DNA from: a virus
IMG/VR virus record: IMGVR_UViG_3300045044_000058
Span: 1-37,465 of that record
DNA length: 37,465 nucleotides
Direction: 5' to 3' (one strand)
A program made the translations under genes and the position numbers. This document shows, piece by piece, positions 15,032-23,766 of the stretch. Every line of letters begins with the position of its first letter. Within the stretch, counting starts at the first letter, position 1. The notes beneath the pieces are model-generated. The model searched no databases and was not told where the DNA came from. It worked only from the letters and a program-made list of their open reading frames with translations.

Positions 15032-16759
15032 ATGGCTCTCGATCCTTCCCTCCTGATTCCCAACACAGGCCTGCTGCAGTCGATCGCCAATCCGCCGGCG
15101 CCGCCCACCCCATTTCAGCAGCAAGAAGCCGCGCTACGCCTGCAGAGCGCCCGGACGCAGGCGCAGACCGCGCAATTGGAATTGCAGCAGCAACAGCGGG
15201 CACTCCAGGCGCAGCAGGCGCAGGATATCGCTATGCGCAATGCAATTACGATCGCGCCTGATGGTTCCACGCAGTTTAATACACAAGGAGTCTCGAAAAG
15301 CCTAAGCGATCAAGGCTTCGGTCATCTGGTTCCTGGTCTCGTCGAGACCATGAACAAAGCGAATCAAACCATTGTTGACTACAACAAAAGCAAAGCGGAT
15401 TTAGCCGAGAAACAAAACGATCTTGGCGGATTCATCGCGAACGGAATCCAGCAGCACTTCACGCCAGATTCGCTCATTACGGGCGCCACCATGCTCGGCA
15501 AGCAAGGGATTCTTGATCAGGCACGGGTGAATCAGATCGTTCAGGATGTGCAAACAAATCAAAATGACCTCGCTTATTTGCATCAAACCTATGACCCGAT
15601 CCTGGTTCAGTTGGCAGGTAACTCGAAGGGTGTCCAGACTATGCGCGGCACGCTTCTGCGTGGTCAGGCCCAGATGGGTGAACTGGAACGCAAGCAGAAG
15701 TCAGATGCGGCCGCCGCCTTGGCTGGAGCCACGAACGATGCCGAATTCCAACAAAAGCTAAAAGATTTGCAGACCGCCGGAACGCCTGCTTCTGCGCTCA
15801 GCGAGTGGAGCGGCAAAACGTGGTCGCCAGATCTGCAGTTCGAACTGATGACACGGGACGCCCCAGCGGCACAGCGTGCTGACATGGCGATGACTTACGC
15901 TAGAAGCCATCTGTCCAGCTTATCGGCGGCAGCCCAGCAAGGCGGCGACGCCTGGAAGCAAGCCGTCGGCCGTCTTCCCAAGGCAGTACAGCCCATCTTT
16001 TCCGGTCTACCGCCACAGCCGACAACACAAGATGTTGAGCGCGCAGTGATGACACCGGCGGAACTCATTAAGGCGAATGCACCGCCAGCTGGCGGGGAAT
16101 CTGCGCAGTATATCGCGGACTATCTGCGTCGCAATCCGGGGAGGACCGTGCAGGATGCCGTGCGCCAGTATGCGATTGACAAGCAAGAGCCACAGCGTCC
16201 GCCGCAAGTCATCATGATGGTGCCGAATCAGCAAGGAGGCGCCACGGCCACCGTAGTGCGTCCAGGTACGACAGTCGCTCCCGGCGCAGTCACGGCAGCA
16301 GGCTACAACGCGCTGAATCTACCGACCTCTTCCACACGAACCATGATCGAAGCGGCGCCGGGAGTGCTCAATCTGGCCAATCGAATCGATAAAGAAATCG
16401 ACCAGCAGAAAGCCAGCCTCGGCCCTGCCGCCAGCCGCTGGAACGAATTTATGACCCGCAAGGTCGGCGCGCCGAATCCGGAATTTACCAAACTCGTGAC
16501 AGACACGGATCTGCTGACGACGCTGTTGATGCGCATGCATGTTGGAGCGCGTGGCGGCGAAGGAATGATGCAGCACTTCCAGAATCTACTCGCCACCGGC
16601 AAGCAATCGCCAGAAAACCTCAAGGCGGCACTCCAAGAGATCCGCCAGTACACACAGGACCGGATCAGTGAAGGGGCTAGCGTGGGAGCCATACGATCCG
16701 GAGGAGGGGCGGCGCCATCACCCAGCACGCGGCCACCACTGACCGAAATCTTCAAATAA
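15032..16759 (+). CDS. Ejection protein (gp20-like position)
   Basis: The 575-residue protein starts six bases after the previous stop. It has a long Gln-rich coiled coil near the N-terminus (LRLQSARTQAQTAQLELQQQ) and a helical remainder. It occupies the place of P22 gp20 in the order gp14, gp7, gp20, gp16. No enzyme motif is visible. The next gene starts directly at its stop. The function call comes from synteny and composition. Confidence 0.65.
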   Translation: MALDPSLLIPNTGLLQSIANPPAPPTPFQQQEAALRLQSARTQAQTAQLELQQQQRALQAQQAQDIAMRNAITIAPDGSTQFNTQGVSKSLSDQGFGHLVPGLVETMNKANQTIVDYNKSKADLAEKQNDLGGFIANGIQQHFTPDSLITGATMLGKQGILDQARVNQIVQDVQTNQNDLAYLHQTYDPILVQLAGNSKGVQTMRGTLLRGQAQMGELERKQKSDAAAALAGATNDAEFQQKLKDLQTAGTPASALSEWSGKTWSPDLQFELMTRDAPAAQRADMAMTYARSHLSSLSAAAQQGGDAWKQAVGRLPKAVQPIFSGLPPQPTTQDVERAVMTPAELIKANAPPAGGESAQYIADYLRRNPGRTVQDAVRQYAIDKQEPQRPPQVIMMVPNQQGGATATVVRPGTTVAPGAVTAAGYNALNLPTSSTRTMIEAAPGVLNLANRIDKEIDQQKASLGPAASRWNEFMTRKVGAPNPEFTKLVTDTDLLTTLLMRMHVGARGGEGMMQHFQNLLATGKQSPENLKAALQEIRQYTQDRISEGASVGAIRSGGGAAPSPSTRPPLTEIFK

Positions 16760-18331
16760 ATGGCTGATGATCTAACAAGCCAAATCCAACAAGCCCGAAG
16801 CGCTGGCTATTCGGATGACGATATCGCCGCGTTCCTGGCACAGAAGCGCCCCGACTTGGCTCCCAAAATCACAACGGCGCGCAGCCACGGCTACAATTCC
16901 GGCGAGATCATCGCTTTTCTAAGCAATGCACCGACTACTTCTCCCGTACAGCCTACTGAATTCGAGCAAATGCTCAACACGGCACCACAAGGCGTGAGTG
17001 GGCCGCTGGCGCTTGCTTACGGTGTCGGCACCGGTGCGATCAAAGGCACATTGTCCACAGGCGAGAGCATTGAAGATATCATCCGCCGCCAGAGTGGACA
17101 ACCAGAGACACTCACGCCGGAGCAGCGCCAGTGGCGTACTGTGCCCAGCATTCCCGGCCAAGGCACCGGAAAATTCCTCGAGCAGACGGCCGAATTTGTG
17201 GCCCCAAGTACTCTCGTCGGTGCGGGAATGGAGCGTCTGGGACTGCCGGTAGCGGCTCGCATGGCGGGGCAGTCCGCCATCGGCGGACTCGTCAGCGGTG
17301 CGCAATCCGGCGGCGATCCAACGAGTATGCTCATCGGCGCCGGCCTAGGCGGCTTCGGCGAAGGCGCGGGCGCGACAATCGGCAGAATCCGAGCACTTGC
17401 GAATGCTCCGCTAGTGGCGAATCTCGCCAATTACCGCGATGCGTTTGCGGCTGTGCCGACTCAACTGCGCACCGTGACGGAAGCGATGCCCACGCTGCAG
17501 AAGTACGGCATTGCTCCTGAGAAGTCGTTAGTGGAAATGCAGACCGCACTGAAGCCGCAGATTCAGCAATTGGGCGATCAGTTGGATGCACTCGAAAAGG
17601 GTGGCGTGGGCGATAAGACCATGCCGGCAAAAGATGTACTCCAAAACCTAGACCAGCTGCGGGCGCGTTACGTGACCTCGACCGGGCAGATTCCAGCGGA
17701 GAACGAAGGCATCGTCAAGACGATCACCAAGCAGATGCAAGATGTAAGAAACGAGACGGACGCCAACGGAAATATCAGCTATCGAGACCTACGCACGTTC
17801 CGCGATTCCATGAATCGGAAGACGAATTGGCTGAACCCGGACCAGGACATTTACAACAGCTTGGGGAACATCTTCCGCGGCGGCATGGAACAGGTCGAGC
17901 CTGGCGTAGCAGAGTTAAATCGGGACTATTCGCGCCTAGCACGACTTGATGCCATTGCAGACAAAAACACTGAAATGGGCCGTGGTAGCCTGCCGGCGCG
18001 CTTTCAGCAGCAAATAGAGAAAGCGACAGCGCCAATCGTGGGGCAGCAGATGGGTGCTGAACTAGGAGGTCTGGTGCCTCTTCCAGGCGCGCGCTTTGCG
18101 GGCGGAGTCATCGGCAGGTATGCTTATCCCAAGCTCAGCGTGCCGGTCTACACGGCCTTGAAGAACGCAGCCGATCAAGGTCTTTTAGACCGAATGACCG
18201 AACCGTGGAAACGAGGGTTGCAGAGCGCTCTGCAAATGGGCGACGACATCGGTGTGCTGCGACTACTGAAAGCAGCCCCTATCAGCGTGCCTTCGACTTT
18301 AGTGGCGCAAACGCGGCGACAAGCACCCTGA
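16760..18331 (+). CDS. Ejection protein (gp16-like position)
   Basis: The 523-residue protein starts at the base after the previous stop. The N-terminus carries two copies of a short helical repeat (IQQARSAGYSDDDIAAFLAQ and ITTARSHGYNSGEIIAFLS), then glycine-rich hydrophobic segments at about 150-220 (GLPVAARMAGQSAIGGLVSGA, MLIGAGLGGFGEGAGATIG) that could insert into membranes. The C-terminal half is helical. This fits the last of three ejection proteins; no lytic transglycosylase motif was found. Confidence 0.65.
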   Translation: MADDLTSQIQQARSAGYSDDDIAAFLAQKRPDLAPKITTARSHGYNSGEIIAFLSNAPTTSPVQPTEFEQMLNTAPQGVSGPLALAYGVGTGAIKGTLSTGESIEDIIRRQSGQPETLTPEQRQWRTVPSIPGQGTGKFLEQTAEFVAPSTLVGAGMERLGLPVAARMAGQSAIGGLVSGAQSGGDPTSMLIGAGLGGFGEGAGATIGRIRALANAPLVANLANYRDAFAAVPTQLRTVTEAMPTLQKYGIAPEKSLVEMQTALKPQIQQLGDQLDALEKGGVGDKTMPAKDVLQNLDQLRARYVTSTGQIPAENEGIVKTITKQMQDVRNETDANGNISYRDLRTFRDSMNRKTNWLNPDQDIYNSLGNIFRGGMEQVEPGVAELNRDYSRLARLDAIADKNTEMGRGSLPARFQQQIEKATAPIVGQQMGAELGGLVPLPGARFAGGVIGRYAYPKLSVPVYTALKNAADQGLLDRMTEPWKRGLQSALQMGDDIGVLRLLKAAPISVPSTLVAQTRRQAP

Positions 18332-18388
18332 TCACGAAGGCAGCCAAGGCCGGACCAACGGATGGATGGGCGGCTAAGAAATTTCTCA

Positions 18389-18577
18389 TCAATACTTCCT
18401 CATGCGGGAGCCGAACGCAACATAACGATAGATCACCCGAACCACCAGCCCTGCAAGAAGCGGTGCGATGGCGAACCAGAAAACTGGATACGAACTTCCC
18501 GGCGTGCTCCACTGCGATAAAAAGCAAACGGCCGCGAACCAGATCAGCGACAGCACAAACCACAATCTCGTCAGCAT
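18389..18577 (-). CDS. Small membrane protein with two predicted TM segments
   Basis: The 62-residue product has two hydrophobic segments: LWFVLSLIWFAAVCFLS and FWFAIAPLLAGLVVRVIY. A basic C-terminus follows (SRMRKY). It lies two bases after the stop of the upstream leftward gene and is probably co-transcribed with it. A role in lysis or the envelope is possible, but nothing specific supports it. Confidence 0.6.
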   Translation of the reverse strand: MLTRLWFVLSLIWFAAVCFLSQWSTPGSSYPVFWFAIAPLLAGLVVRVIYRYVAFGSRMRKY

Positions 18578-18579
18578 GT

Positions 18580-18873
18580 TTATCTCAAATTCTCCGGCGG
18601 GATGCGGTCGATGAGCGAACGGATAGCTGCAACTAGATCGTCAATGCGCTCGCATTGCTTGTCGATCCGCAAGCCGCGCTCAGCTTCCGTCTTCACGAAT
18701 TCGTCAAAGCGCTTGCCCTGTTCCTTCATGGCCTCGCGCAGATCGTCCATATGGCCCTGCGTGAGCACCTGCCAGGTCCGCATGGCTTTAAATTCCGCTT
18801 CGTGATGTTCGATCATCCTGAGCATGATGCGCTCGATCTTGTCGAGGCGCGTCCCGTTCGGATCGTTGTCCAT
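18580..18873 (-). CDS. Small coiled-coil protein
   Basis: The 97-residue, highly charged helical protein (RLDKIERIMLRMIEHHEAEF, EQGKRFDEFVKTEAERGLRID) resembles the short coiled-coil proteins often paired with small membrane proteins in phage genomes. It is transcribed leftward, against the surrounding virion genes. Confidence 0.6.
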   Translation of the reverse strand: MDNDPNGTRLDKIERIMLRMIEHHEAEFKAMRTWQVLTQGHMDDLREAMKEQGKRFDEFVKTEAERGLRIDKQCERIDDLVAAIRSLIDRIPPENLR

Positions 18874-18944
18874 ATTTGATTAAACCCGTTTCGTTCTAGC
18901 AATCCCTTCCCAAAAACACCTGAAACATCGAGGAAAAACGCCGT

Positions 18945-19052
18945 ATGAATCCGATCACCGTAAACGGCCAGGACGCAGCAGTGACACCGCTTGCCGGTGC
19001 CGCCGTGAATTACAACCAGACACCAGGGCACTCGTTTAAGGAGCTTCTATGA
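18945..19052 (+). CDS. 35-residue hypothetical protein translationally coupled to the next gene
   Basis: ATG 18945 opens a 35-codon frame (MNPITVNGQDAAVTPLAG...HSFKELL) whose stop overlaps the ATG of the next gene as ATGA. A GAGGA lies upstream. The size and overlap suggest a genuine small gene, but there is no homology evidence. Confidence 0.45.
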   Translation: MNPITVNGQDAAVTPLAGAAVNYNQTPGHSFKELL

Positions 19053-19522
19053 GTACCGTTAATTTCAACGACACCACGCCCGCCGCGCCGACCTATGTGG
19101 CAAATGTCAAATTTCAATCGGACGCGAGCGGCAACATCAGCGCTTACTATCCGGGCGCGCTTTGGCAGAACTGGACGCTCAGCGTCATTCCCGGCGGCAG
19201 CATGACTATTACTACGGGGCCGACCGTCGATTACGCCAAATGGGTGCAGGAAGGGCATTCGCTGCGCTTGCTGCTGCGCTTCGCGGCCACCTTCGGCGGC
19301 ACTGCCAACAGCGCCATTTTTCTCGGCTTCCCGGCATTCGTGCCGAGCGACAACTTCATCTATACGGGCTATGGCTTTTTCAGCAGCACGGGCGCGGGTG
19401 CGGGCCCGCTTATGGTACAGATGCAGCAAGGAGTCGGCTTCACCGTGAATCTTACGACTGGGAGCAACTATACTTTGGGCACGTCCTATACCTTCACCGT
19501 GGGCGGCAATTATCCGGTTTAG
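19049..19522 (+). CDS. Beta-rich virion protein, possibly fibre/decoration
   Basis: The 157-residue product is Gly/Thr/Phe-rich with predicted beta strands (MTITTGPTVDYAKWVQEGHSL, FVPSDNFIYTGYGFF) and no signal peptide. TAAGGAG precedes the start. It lies after the ejection genes at the end of the rightward late block, where P22-like phages carry tailspike or accessory proteins. I do not recognise the family. Confidence 0.6.
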   Translation: MSTVNFNDTTPAAPTYVANVKFQSDASGNISAYYPGALWQNWTLSVIPGGSMTITTGPTVDYAKWVQEGHSLRLLLRFAATFGGTANSAIFLGFPAFVPSDNFIYTGYGFFSSTGAGAGPLMVQMQQGVGFTVNLTTGSNYTLGTSYTFTVGGNYPV

Positions 19523-19527
19523 CGGCA

Positions 19528-19746
19528 TCAGTGTGCTTTCAGGCGCAGTTCGAGCGCCACCTCGACCGTTGCGCCGCTGCGATGGGCGGTAAAGGAACGC
19601 CACGCATGTTCGAGCTTCCGGCAAGTCTCCGCGACAGCCGCATCGAATGCCGCTTGGTCTTTCGGCAGCGTGATCGTCCATTCCTGTTTTATGTCAAATT
19701 GGGCTTCAAGCGAGATCGGGTGGATGTTCGTATAGTCCGTGCTCAC
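19528..19746 (-). CDS. Small hypothetical protein
   Basis: The 72-residue product starts at GTG 19746 (M-STDYTNIHPISL) with AAGGAAG upstream. I prefer this start because it forms a GTGA overlap with the stop of the preceding leftward gene. It contains a beta-like segment (IKQEWTITLPKDQAAFDAAV) and a C-terminal VEVALELRLKAH. It runs convergent to the gene ending at 19522 with only five bases between. Function unknown. Confidence 0.55.
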   Translation of the reverse strand: MSTDYTNIHPISLEAQFDIKQEWTITLPKDQAAFDAAVAETCRKLEHAWRSFTAHRSGATVEVALELRLKAH

Positions 19747-19904
19747 GGCTTCTTCCTTTCCACATCGGTGATGCGCTTGTCCTGCTCCTGCTGGATCTTG
19801 TTCCATTCCTTTAGATCCTTGTTAACTTGAATGAGCTTGCCAATCTGCTCATTATTCGACTCGCTGCTTTTAAGCAGGAATTCCAATCGTTCATCTATGG
19901 TCAT
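19743..19904 (-). CDS. 53-residue coiled-coil protein
   Basis: ATG 19904 opens a frame MTIDERLEFLLKSSESN...ITDVERKKP. The pattern (short helix LEFLLKSSES, then a charged heptad region) is one I recall from very small phage proteins of unknown function. The stop overlaps the next leftward start as GTGA. It is shorter than most automatic cut-offs. Confidence 0.6.
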   Translation of the reverse strand: MTIDERLEFLLKSSESNNEQIGKLIQVNKDLKEWNKIQQEQDKRITDVERKKP

Positions 19905-19905
19905 G

Positions 19906-20508
19906 TCAGGACTTCTTTTTCTTTGCGGGACTATTGGCGCGCGCGATCCGCAACAAGTGCATTCGTGCCCAAGCCGAGAGCGACAGACTTTCCTGGTCAG
20001 CCAGTTCGGTCAAGACAGCTTTGTCCTCAGCGCCGATGCGCACTTTTAGCAAATCCTCCTTAATCGTCGTCAGTTGCCGATTGACTAAGTCACAACCGCA
20101 ATTTAAATAGTGTCTGATCCATTTCGCTTCGGCTTCGAAAGGAGTTTCATCTATGAAAACGTTTTGTATTAGCCGCATAGTAATGTCCCATCCGAACTTC
20201 ACGCGATGAGTGCGGAGACGCTCGGGAGGATTGGTCGTTTGGCCAACATAAAAGATCTCTTTTTCAGCATCAAGCAAAACATAAATTGCATATCGCGGCT
20301 TAAGCCAATTTACTTCTGATCTGTCGCTTTCCGCTTTTTCCTGGGAGCTTGGGCGGCTCGTCTCGCCCGTTCCGTCCGCTGTTCCGGTGTCAAGTTCTCC
20401 CAGGCCTTCGCGCCACCCTTCTTGCCCCCCTTGGAACCCTGTTTCTTGAAGAACTCCAAGACCTCGGGCGGCATGCTCATTTTCTTCTTCGCCATTGATA
20501 GATAGCAT
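19906..20508 (-). CDS. GIY-YIG nuclease with RHH-like C-terminus; start unclear
   Basis: The conserved part (from about 20300 leftward) has AIYVLLDAEKEIFYVGQTTNPPERLRTHR, a GIY-YIG catalytic core, then EAKWIRHYLNCG. A C-terminal VRIGAEDKAVLTELADQ...SLSAWARMHLL may be a ribbon-helix-helix-like DNA-binding tail. There is no ATG, GTG or TTG between the GIY motif and the long overlap with the KGG gene. The only in-frame starts (20508, 20535) lie upstream of, and read through, that gene in another frame. Either the start is non-standard, translation arrives by frameshift, or the gene lost its 5' end. It is a candidate homing endonuclease. Confidence 0.6.
   Translation of the reverse strand: MLSINGEEENEHAARGLGVLQETGFQGGQEGWREGLGELDTGTADGTGETSRPSSQEKAESDRSEVNWLKPRYAIYVLLDAEKEIFYVGQTTNPPERLRTHRVKFGWDITMRLIQNVFIDETPFEAEAKWIRHYLNCGCDLVNRQLTTIKEDLLKVRIGAEDKAVLTELADQESLSLSAWARMHLLRIARANSPAKKKKS
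20310..20495 (-). CDS. Small basic KGG-repeat protein
   Basis: The 61-residue protein reads MAKKKMSMPPEVLEFFKKQG then SKGGKKGGAKAWENLTPEQR and RTERARRAAQAPRKKRK. The pattern EfFKKQGSKGGKKGG-A-W-NLTPEQRTERARRAAQA is a widespread short bacterial/phage family, with KGG motifs that may bind DNA. It is the first gene of a leftward unit from the divergent region at 20.5 kb. The GIY-YIG reading frame overlaps it entirely. Confidence 0.7.
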   Translation of the reverse strand: MAKKKMSMPPEVLEFFKKQGSKGGKKGGAKAWENLTPEQRTERARRAAQAPRKKRKATDQK

Positions 20509-20548
20509 AACCCTCTCTTGTACATAGTACCTCATGCAAAATAAATTT

Positions 20549-20582
20549 GCAAGACCCCCTTGCGTTCAAGACGGGGTCTTGC
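20549..20582. promoter_or_regulatory. Perfect 10-bp inverted repeat in a divergent promoter region
   Basis: GCAAGACCCC (20549-20558) and GGGGTCTTGC (20573-20582) are perfect complements. Inside, CTTG and CAAG pair around CGTT, so the RNA could form a long hairpin with a 2-nt bulge. It lies between the leftward KGG gene and the rightward gene at 20595. It could be an operator or, read leftward, a terminator followed by an A/T-rich tail. Confidence 0.45.
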
Positions 20583-20594
20583 TAGGATTGAGTC

Positions 20595-20780
20595 ATGAAG
20601 AAATTAATCCTATGTGCCGCACTGCTAGCCGCCACGGCTTTTGGCTATTACGAGGTCCACTGCGTTTATCACGATTACGCTTACTGTTCCCCTACCGGCC
20701 AGTACAAATTTGTGGGCATCCATCAGTTTCAGAAGTATCACTGCACTTGCGGCGATGATGTTTGGGTGCGCGAGTACTAA
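20595..20780 (+). CDS. Small secreted Cys-rich protein
   Basis: The 61-residue product has a signal-peptide-like start (MKKLILCAALLAATAFGYYE), and the mature part contains four cysteines in YEVHCVYHDYAYC and YHCTCGDD. Probably exported or periplasmic. It is the first gene of the rightward early block. Function is not recognised. Confidence 0.6.
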   Translation: MKKLILCAALLAATAFGYYEVHCVYHDYAYCSPTGQYKFVGIHQFQKYHCTCGDDVWVREY

Positions 20781-20790
20781 GGAGATGGCG

Positions 20791-21144
20791 ATGGCACACA
20801 AATACTGCTCTTTCGGACGCCCCACTGACTGTGACGGCGAAATGCTCGAATGCGTCCGCTGCGGCGATGAGGTTTGTGAGCTGCACATAGATGCTGATCT
20901 GTGCCTGGCGTGCCAGATCGAGCGCACTAGAGAAGAGAGGGCGCGCGAAGTCGGCGGCATCCTGACGCGCAAGCAGTGGGATCTGTTCTGCGGCGCCATC
21001 TCGATCGCCCGGACGCTAACCAACTCCAAGATCGTAGACTGCAAGGTCGCCAACTGGCCCGCCACGATGTACGAACAGTGGGCCGTTGAAGTGGAGGCAG
21101 CTCGTGAAGCGCTGATCGCCATCAACCAGCGGGAGGCGGCATAA
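20791..21144 (+). CDS. Zinc-ribbon-like small protein
   Basis: The 117-residue protein has CVRCGDEVCELHIDADLCLAC near the N-terminus, a likely Cys-rich zinc site, followed by a charged helical region. I prefer ATG 20791 because AAGGAG lies six bases upstream; ATG 20785 would directly abut it. The stop overlaps the next start. Confidence 0.6.
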   Translation: MAHKYCSFGRPTDCDGEMLECVRCGDEVCELHIDADLCLACQIERTREERAREVGGILTRKQWDLFCGAISIARTLTNSKIVDCKVANWPATMYEQWAVEVEAAREALIAINQREAA

Positions 21145-21530
21145 TGAGCCGTCTCTATCAAGAGTGCCCTGAGCTGTTTCCGTGGGTCGAGGAAACGGCG
21201 CGCCAGATCGAGATCGACTACAACCCGGATTTCCAGAGCTTCTTTCGCGAGCAGGAACGATTGCAGCAGCAATGCACGTGCAAGTATGACGGCGGCTACG
21301 GCGACGACGGCCGCGAATACCGCCGCACGCCGAAGTACGGCTGCCCGACGCACCGCGTCGAGGATTGGGAAAACGGCGTGCTGTTCTGCCCGAACTGCGC
21401 GAAGGACGCCAGCTTCACGGAGCATGAAACGGATACCGAAACCTGGCTGACGTGCGACCGCTGCGGCAAGCAGACCGACGATGCCGAGATCGAAAAAGCA
21501 AACAAGATAGAGGAAAATAAAAGTGAGTAG
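21144..21530 (+). CDS. Protein with two putative zinc ribbons
   Basis: The 128-residue acidic protein contains [21 protein letters not shown] and [11 protein letters not shown]. These are paired Cys motifs consistent with zinc binding. It overlaps the previous stop by one base and the next gene by eight. It belongs to the recombination/early gene block. Confidence 0.6.
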   Translation: MSRLYQECPELFPWVEETARQIEIDYNPDFQSFFREQERLQQQCTCKYDGGYGDDGREYRRTPKYGCPTHRVEDWENGVLFCPNCAKDASFTEHETDTETWLTCDRCGKQTDDAEIEKANKIEENKSE

Positions 21531-22491
21531 TACCGCACTGCAACCCATGCCCGAGACGCACGTCGTCGCCTTCAGCCGCGATCAGATCGAACTGCTGAAA
21601 ACGACCGTCTGCCGCGGTTCGACCGACGACGAATTTAAATTGTTTTTGCAGGTCTGCAAGGCGAAACGCTTGGATCCGTTCTCCCGGCAGATTTACGCCA
21701 TCAAGCGCTCGGGCGTCATGACCCATCAGACGTCCATCGACGGATTCCGGGTGCTTGCGGAACGCAGCGGCAAATATGCCGGACAAAGCGCGCCCCAGTG
21801 GTGCGGCGCCGATGGCGCCTGGAAGGACGCCTGGCTTTCGGACAAGCCTCCGGCGGCCTGCAAGCTGTCTGTTTACCGGCACGATTTCGCGCAGCCACTG
21901 ACGCGCGTGGTGCGCTACAGCGAATACGTAGTGCCCAATAATCCGGTATGGCAAAAGATGCCCGCCGCGCAACTTTTAAAATGCGCTGAATCGCTGTGCC
22001 TGCGCGCCGCCTTTCCGGAAGAACTCAGCGGACTCTATTCCGCCGATGAAATGGAGCAGGCCGACAATCCACCGGATAGCGGCACGCCGAAGAAGCGGAC
22101 GATGGCCGCTATGCGCCGGGTGCCGCAACCCGAACCAATGCAGCCCTCCGACCCGATTGAGGTGACACCGATCCGCGAATCGGAGCCCGAACCTCCGGTG
22201 ACAGAAGAGACAGCCGGCGCGTATCGCGTACCGGGCGAATTGGAACTCAAAAACGGCCTACGCGAAGGATTAGAGACATTGCCCAAGATTTATAAGGCAT
22301 GGGCGGATCTGGAGCAGGACTATAGGCGTGCCGGCTGCGAAGGCATGTTTGCCGAAATCCGGACGCGCTTCTGGCCGGATCAGCCGGGCACCCGTACCGT
22401 GGCCCGTCTGCGCGGCGCAGTCATCATCGCCCAGCGCTGGAAGGATGATCATCTCGACTTTTGGCTCCAGCAGCCGGCGGAGGCCGAGTAG
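21523..22491 (+). CDS. bet: Bet/RecT-type single-strand annealing protein
   Basis: The 322-residue protein starts with GTG 21523. The core [27 protein letters not shown]...[23 protein letters not shown]...[39 protein letters not shown] is diagnostic for the Bet/RecT family. These proteins anneal complementary strands during phage recombination, usually with an exonuclease. No exonuclease gene is seen next to it; the Hjc-like nuclease at 26 kb is not a substitute of that type. The C-terminal third is variable. Confidence 0.9.
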   Translation: MSSTALQPMPETHVVAFSRDQIELLKTTVCRGSTDDEFKLFLQVCKAKRLDPFSRQIYAIKRSGVMTHQTSIDGFRVLAERSGKYAGQSAPQWCGADGAWKDAWLSDKPPAACKLSVYRHDFAQPLTRVVRYSEYVVPNNPVWQKMPAAQLLKCAESLCLRAAFPEELSGLYSADEMEQADNPPDSGTPKKRTMAAMRRVPQPEPMQPSDPIEVTPIRESEPEPPVTEETAGAYRVPGELELKNGLREGLETLPKIYKAWADLEQDYRRAGCEGMFAEIRTRFWPDQPGTRTVARLRGAVIIAQRWKDDHLDFWLQQPAEAE

Positions 22492-22703
22492 TGGAGCAAT
22501 ATATCGGCAATGCCGTCGTCGGGATTATCCTGCTGGTGCTCGGGTTCCTGCTCAATCAGGTCATACAGCAGCAATTCACCCAAATGAACTCCCGCTTCGA
22601 CTGCCTGGAAAACGAGCTCAAGTCCATCCGCGACATGCTGACCGGCAAAATCATCGATCATACCGACCGGTTGGTGCGGCTTGAAGAAAAGGACAAAAAG
22701 TAG
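22491..22703 (+). CDS. Small membrane-anchored coiled-coil protein
   Basis: GTG 22491 overlaps the preceding stop. The 70-residue product has one hydrophobic segment (IGNAVVGIILLVLGFLL) followed by a charged helix (SRFDCLENELKSIRDML, DRLVRLEEKDKK). An N-terminal anchor with a cytoplasmic or periplasmic coil is a common design of small phage proteins. Function unknown. Confidence 0.6.
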   Translation: MEQYIGNAVVGIILLVLGFLLNQVIQQQFTQMNSRFDCLENELKSIRDMLTGKIIDHTDRLVRLEEKDKK

Positions 22704-23251
22704 TGCCGGAACAAGCTACACTCGAGGAACGCGCGCCGGCCAAAGTCGAGGGTGAGCTCTCGATCACCCTCTCCGAAATGCTGGGCCTGCTCGGCCTGTG
22801 CGAAGAAACCGAAGACGCCGAGGCCGTCGCACGCCTGGAGCACCACGTCGAAGAGAATGTTCGCCTGGCCATCGCCGATAAGCTGCGCAAATACCAGAAA
22901 TTCTTTTCCTTTTGCGAGGCGCAGGCGGGGGAATGTGGTGCCGAAATCGACCGTCTGCGTGCTCGCAAAAGGGCACTCGAAGGGGCCAAAGACCGGCTGC
23001 GGAAATATCTGGCTCACGCCATGGAAATCCATCAGGTCAAACGGCTGGATGCCGGCACGGTGGTCTTCTCGCTGCGCGCGGGCGCGCGTTCGTTACAAAT
23101 CAATGACGAAGAATTAATCCCGTTCGAGTACAAAACCGAGCGGATTGTCGTGGATCTCGATAAAGCAGCCCTGAAGCGCGCGCTCGAGGCCGGCGAGGTG
23201 ATCGACGGCGCCGAGCTGGTCGTCGGCGATCCGTTTGTCGTAGTCAAGTGA
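22703..23251 (+). CDS. Gp157-like protein
   Basis: The 182-residue protein starts with GTG 22703 overlapping the previous stop. The two-part structure is a long helical region (DKLRKYQKFFSFCEAQAGECGAEIDRLRARKRALEGAKDRLRKYL, in pieces) and then LDAGTVVFSLR...LPFEYK-like...DKAALKRALEAGEVIDGAEL. This matches the siphovirus Gp157 family, linked to recombination or resistance functions and usually located next to Bet/RecT genes, as here. Confidence 0.8.
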   Translation: MPEQATLEERAPAKVEGELSITLSEMLGLLGLCEETEDAEAVARLEHHVEENVRLAIADKLRKYQKFFSFCEAQAGECGAEIDRLRARKRALEGAKDRLRKYLAHAMEIHQVKRLDAGTVVFSLRAGARSLQINDEELIPFEYKTERIVVDLDKAALKRALEAGEVIDGAELVVGDPFVVVK

Positions 23252-23252
23252 G

Positions 23253-23597
23253 TTAACGTCTGCCTTTGGGCAATTCCGGCAATTGCCAGATATCCGCTAA
23301 GAGATCCAAAGCATAACGCGTTTTGCCGGGTTGCCGTAGGTGGCGGATCAGCGCGTGCGTCCAAGCCCATTCGAACTCATCGCGCGGATCTTCGTGATGT
23401 ACTTCTCTTGGCGGTGGCTTTTCCTGGCCCTTCAATTGCCGCGCCAGTTTTTCGCGGAAGGCGGCAATGGCCCATCTGTTCATGGAGCCGACAGTGCGGC
23501 CAGCCGCCAGCACCAGAGCATGCAGCTCTGGATCGGGACGCACCATGATCGCGGCTTTCTTTTGGGCCACCCGTTCCCCTGAGGACATACTGCCCAA
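23253..23597 (-). CDS. Putative RHH-like DNA-binding regulator
   Basis: The 114-residue leftward protein has MVRPDPELHALVLAAGRTVGSMNRWAIAAFREKLARQL, which resembles a ribbon-helix-helix/Arc-type domain (strand, then two helices). It lies alone on the minus strand beside the largest gene-free region of the early area, as expected for a regulator of divergent promoters. No CI-like repressor is present elsewhere, so it is a candidate lysogeny regulator; this is inference. Confidence 0.55.
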   Translation of the reverse strand: MGSMSSGERVAQKKAAIMVRPDPELHALVLAAGRTVGSMNRWAIAAFREKLARQLKGQEKPPPREVHHEDPRDEFEWAWTHALIRHLRQPGKTRYALDLLADIWQLPELPKGRR

Positions 23598-23736
23598 TCG
23601 ATAGCAATGACTGCAAGCTTACAGTGGTCTAGTACTGTAGATGCTAGCTTAGTGTTTTCGATTTAGGCCGTTAATTACTGGTCATATATAATCTGCGGGT
23701 TTACAAAAAATCTTTGGGACTACGCCGAAATTGCGC

Positions 23737-23766
23737 TTGACACACTTCCGCGCCGACTGCAAAATC
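23737..23766 (+). promoter_or_regulatory. Candidate promoter in the divergent 266-nt gap
   Basis: The gap 23598-23863 holds no gene. TTGACA (23737-23742) is a perfect -35 box; a weak -10 (AAAATC or CAAAAT) follows at 17-18 bp. A separate TATAAT occurs at 23687-23692 without a good -35. The region would drive the rightward xis/int unit, and part of it the leftward RHH-like gene. Confidence 0.35.
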
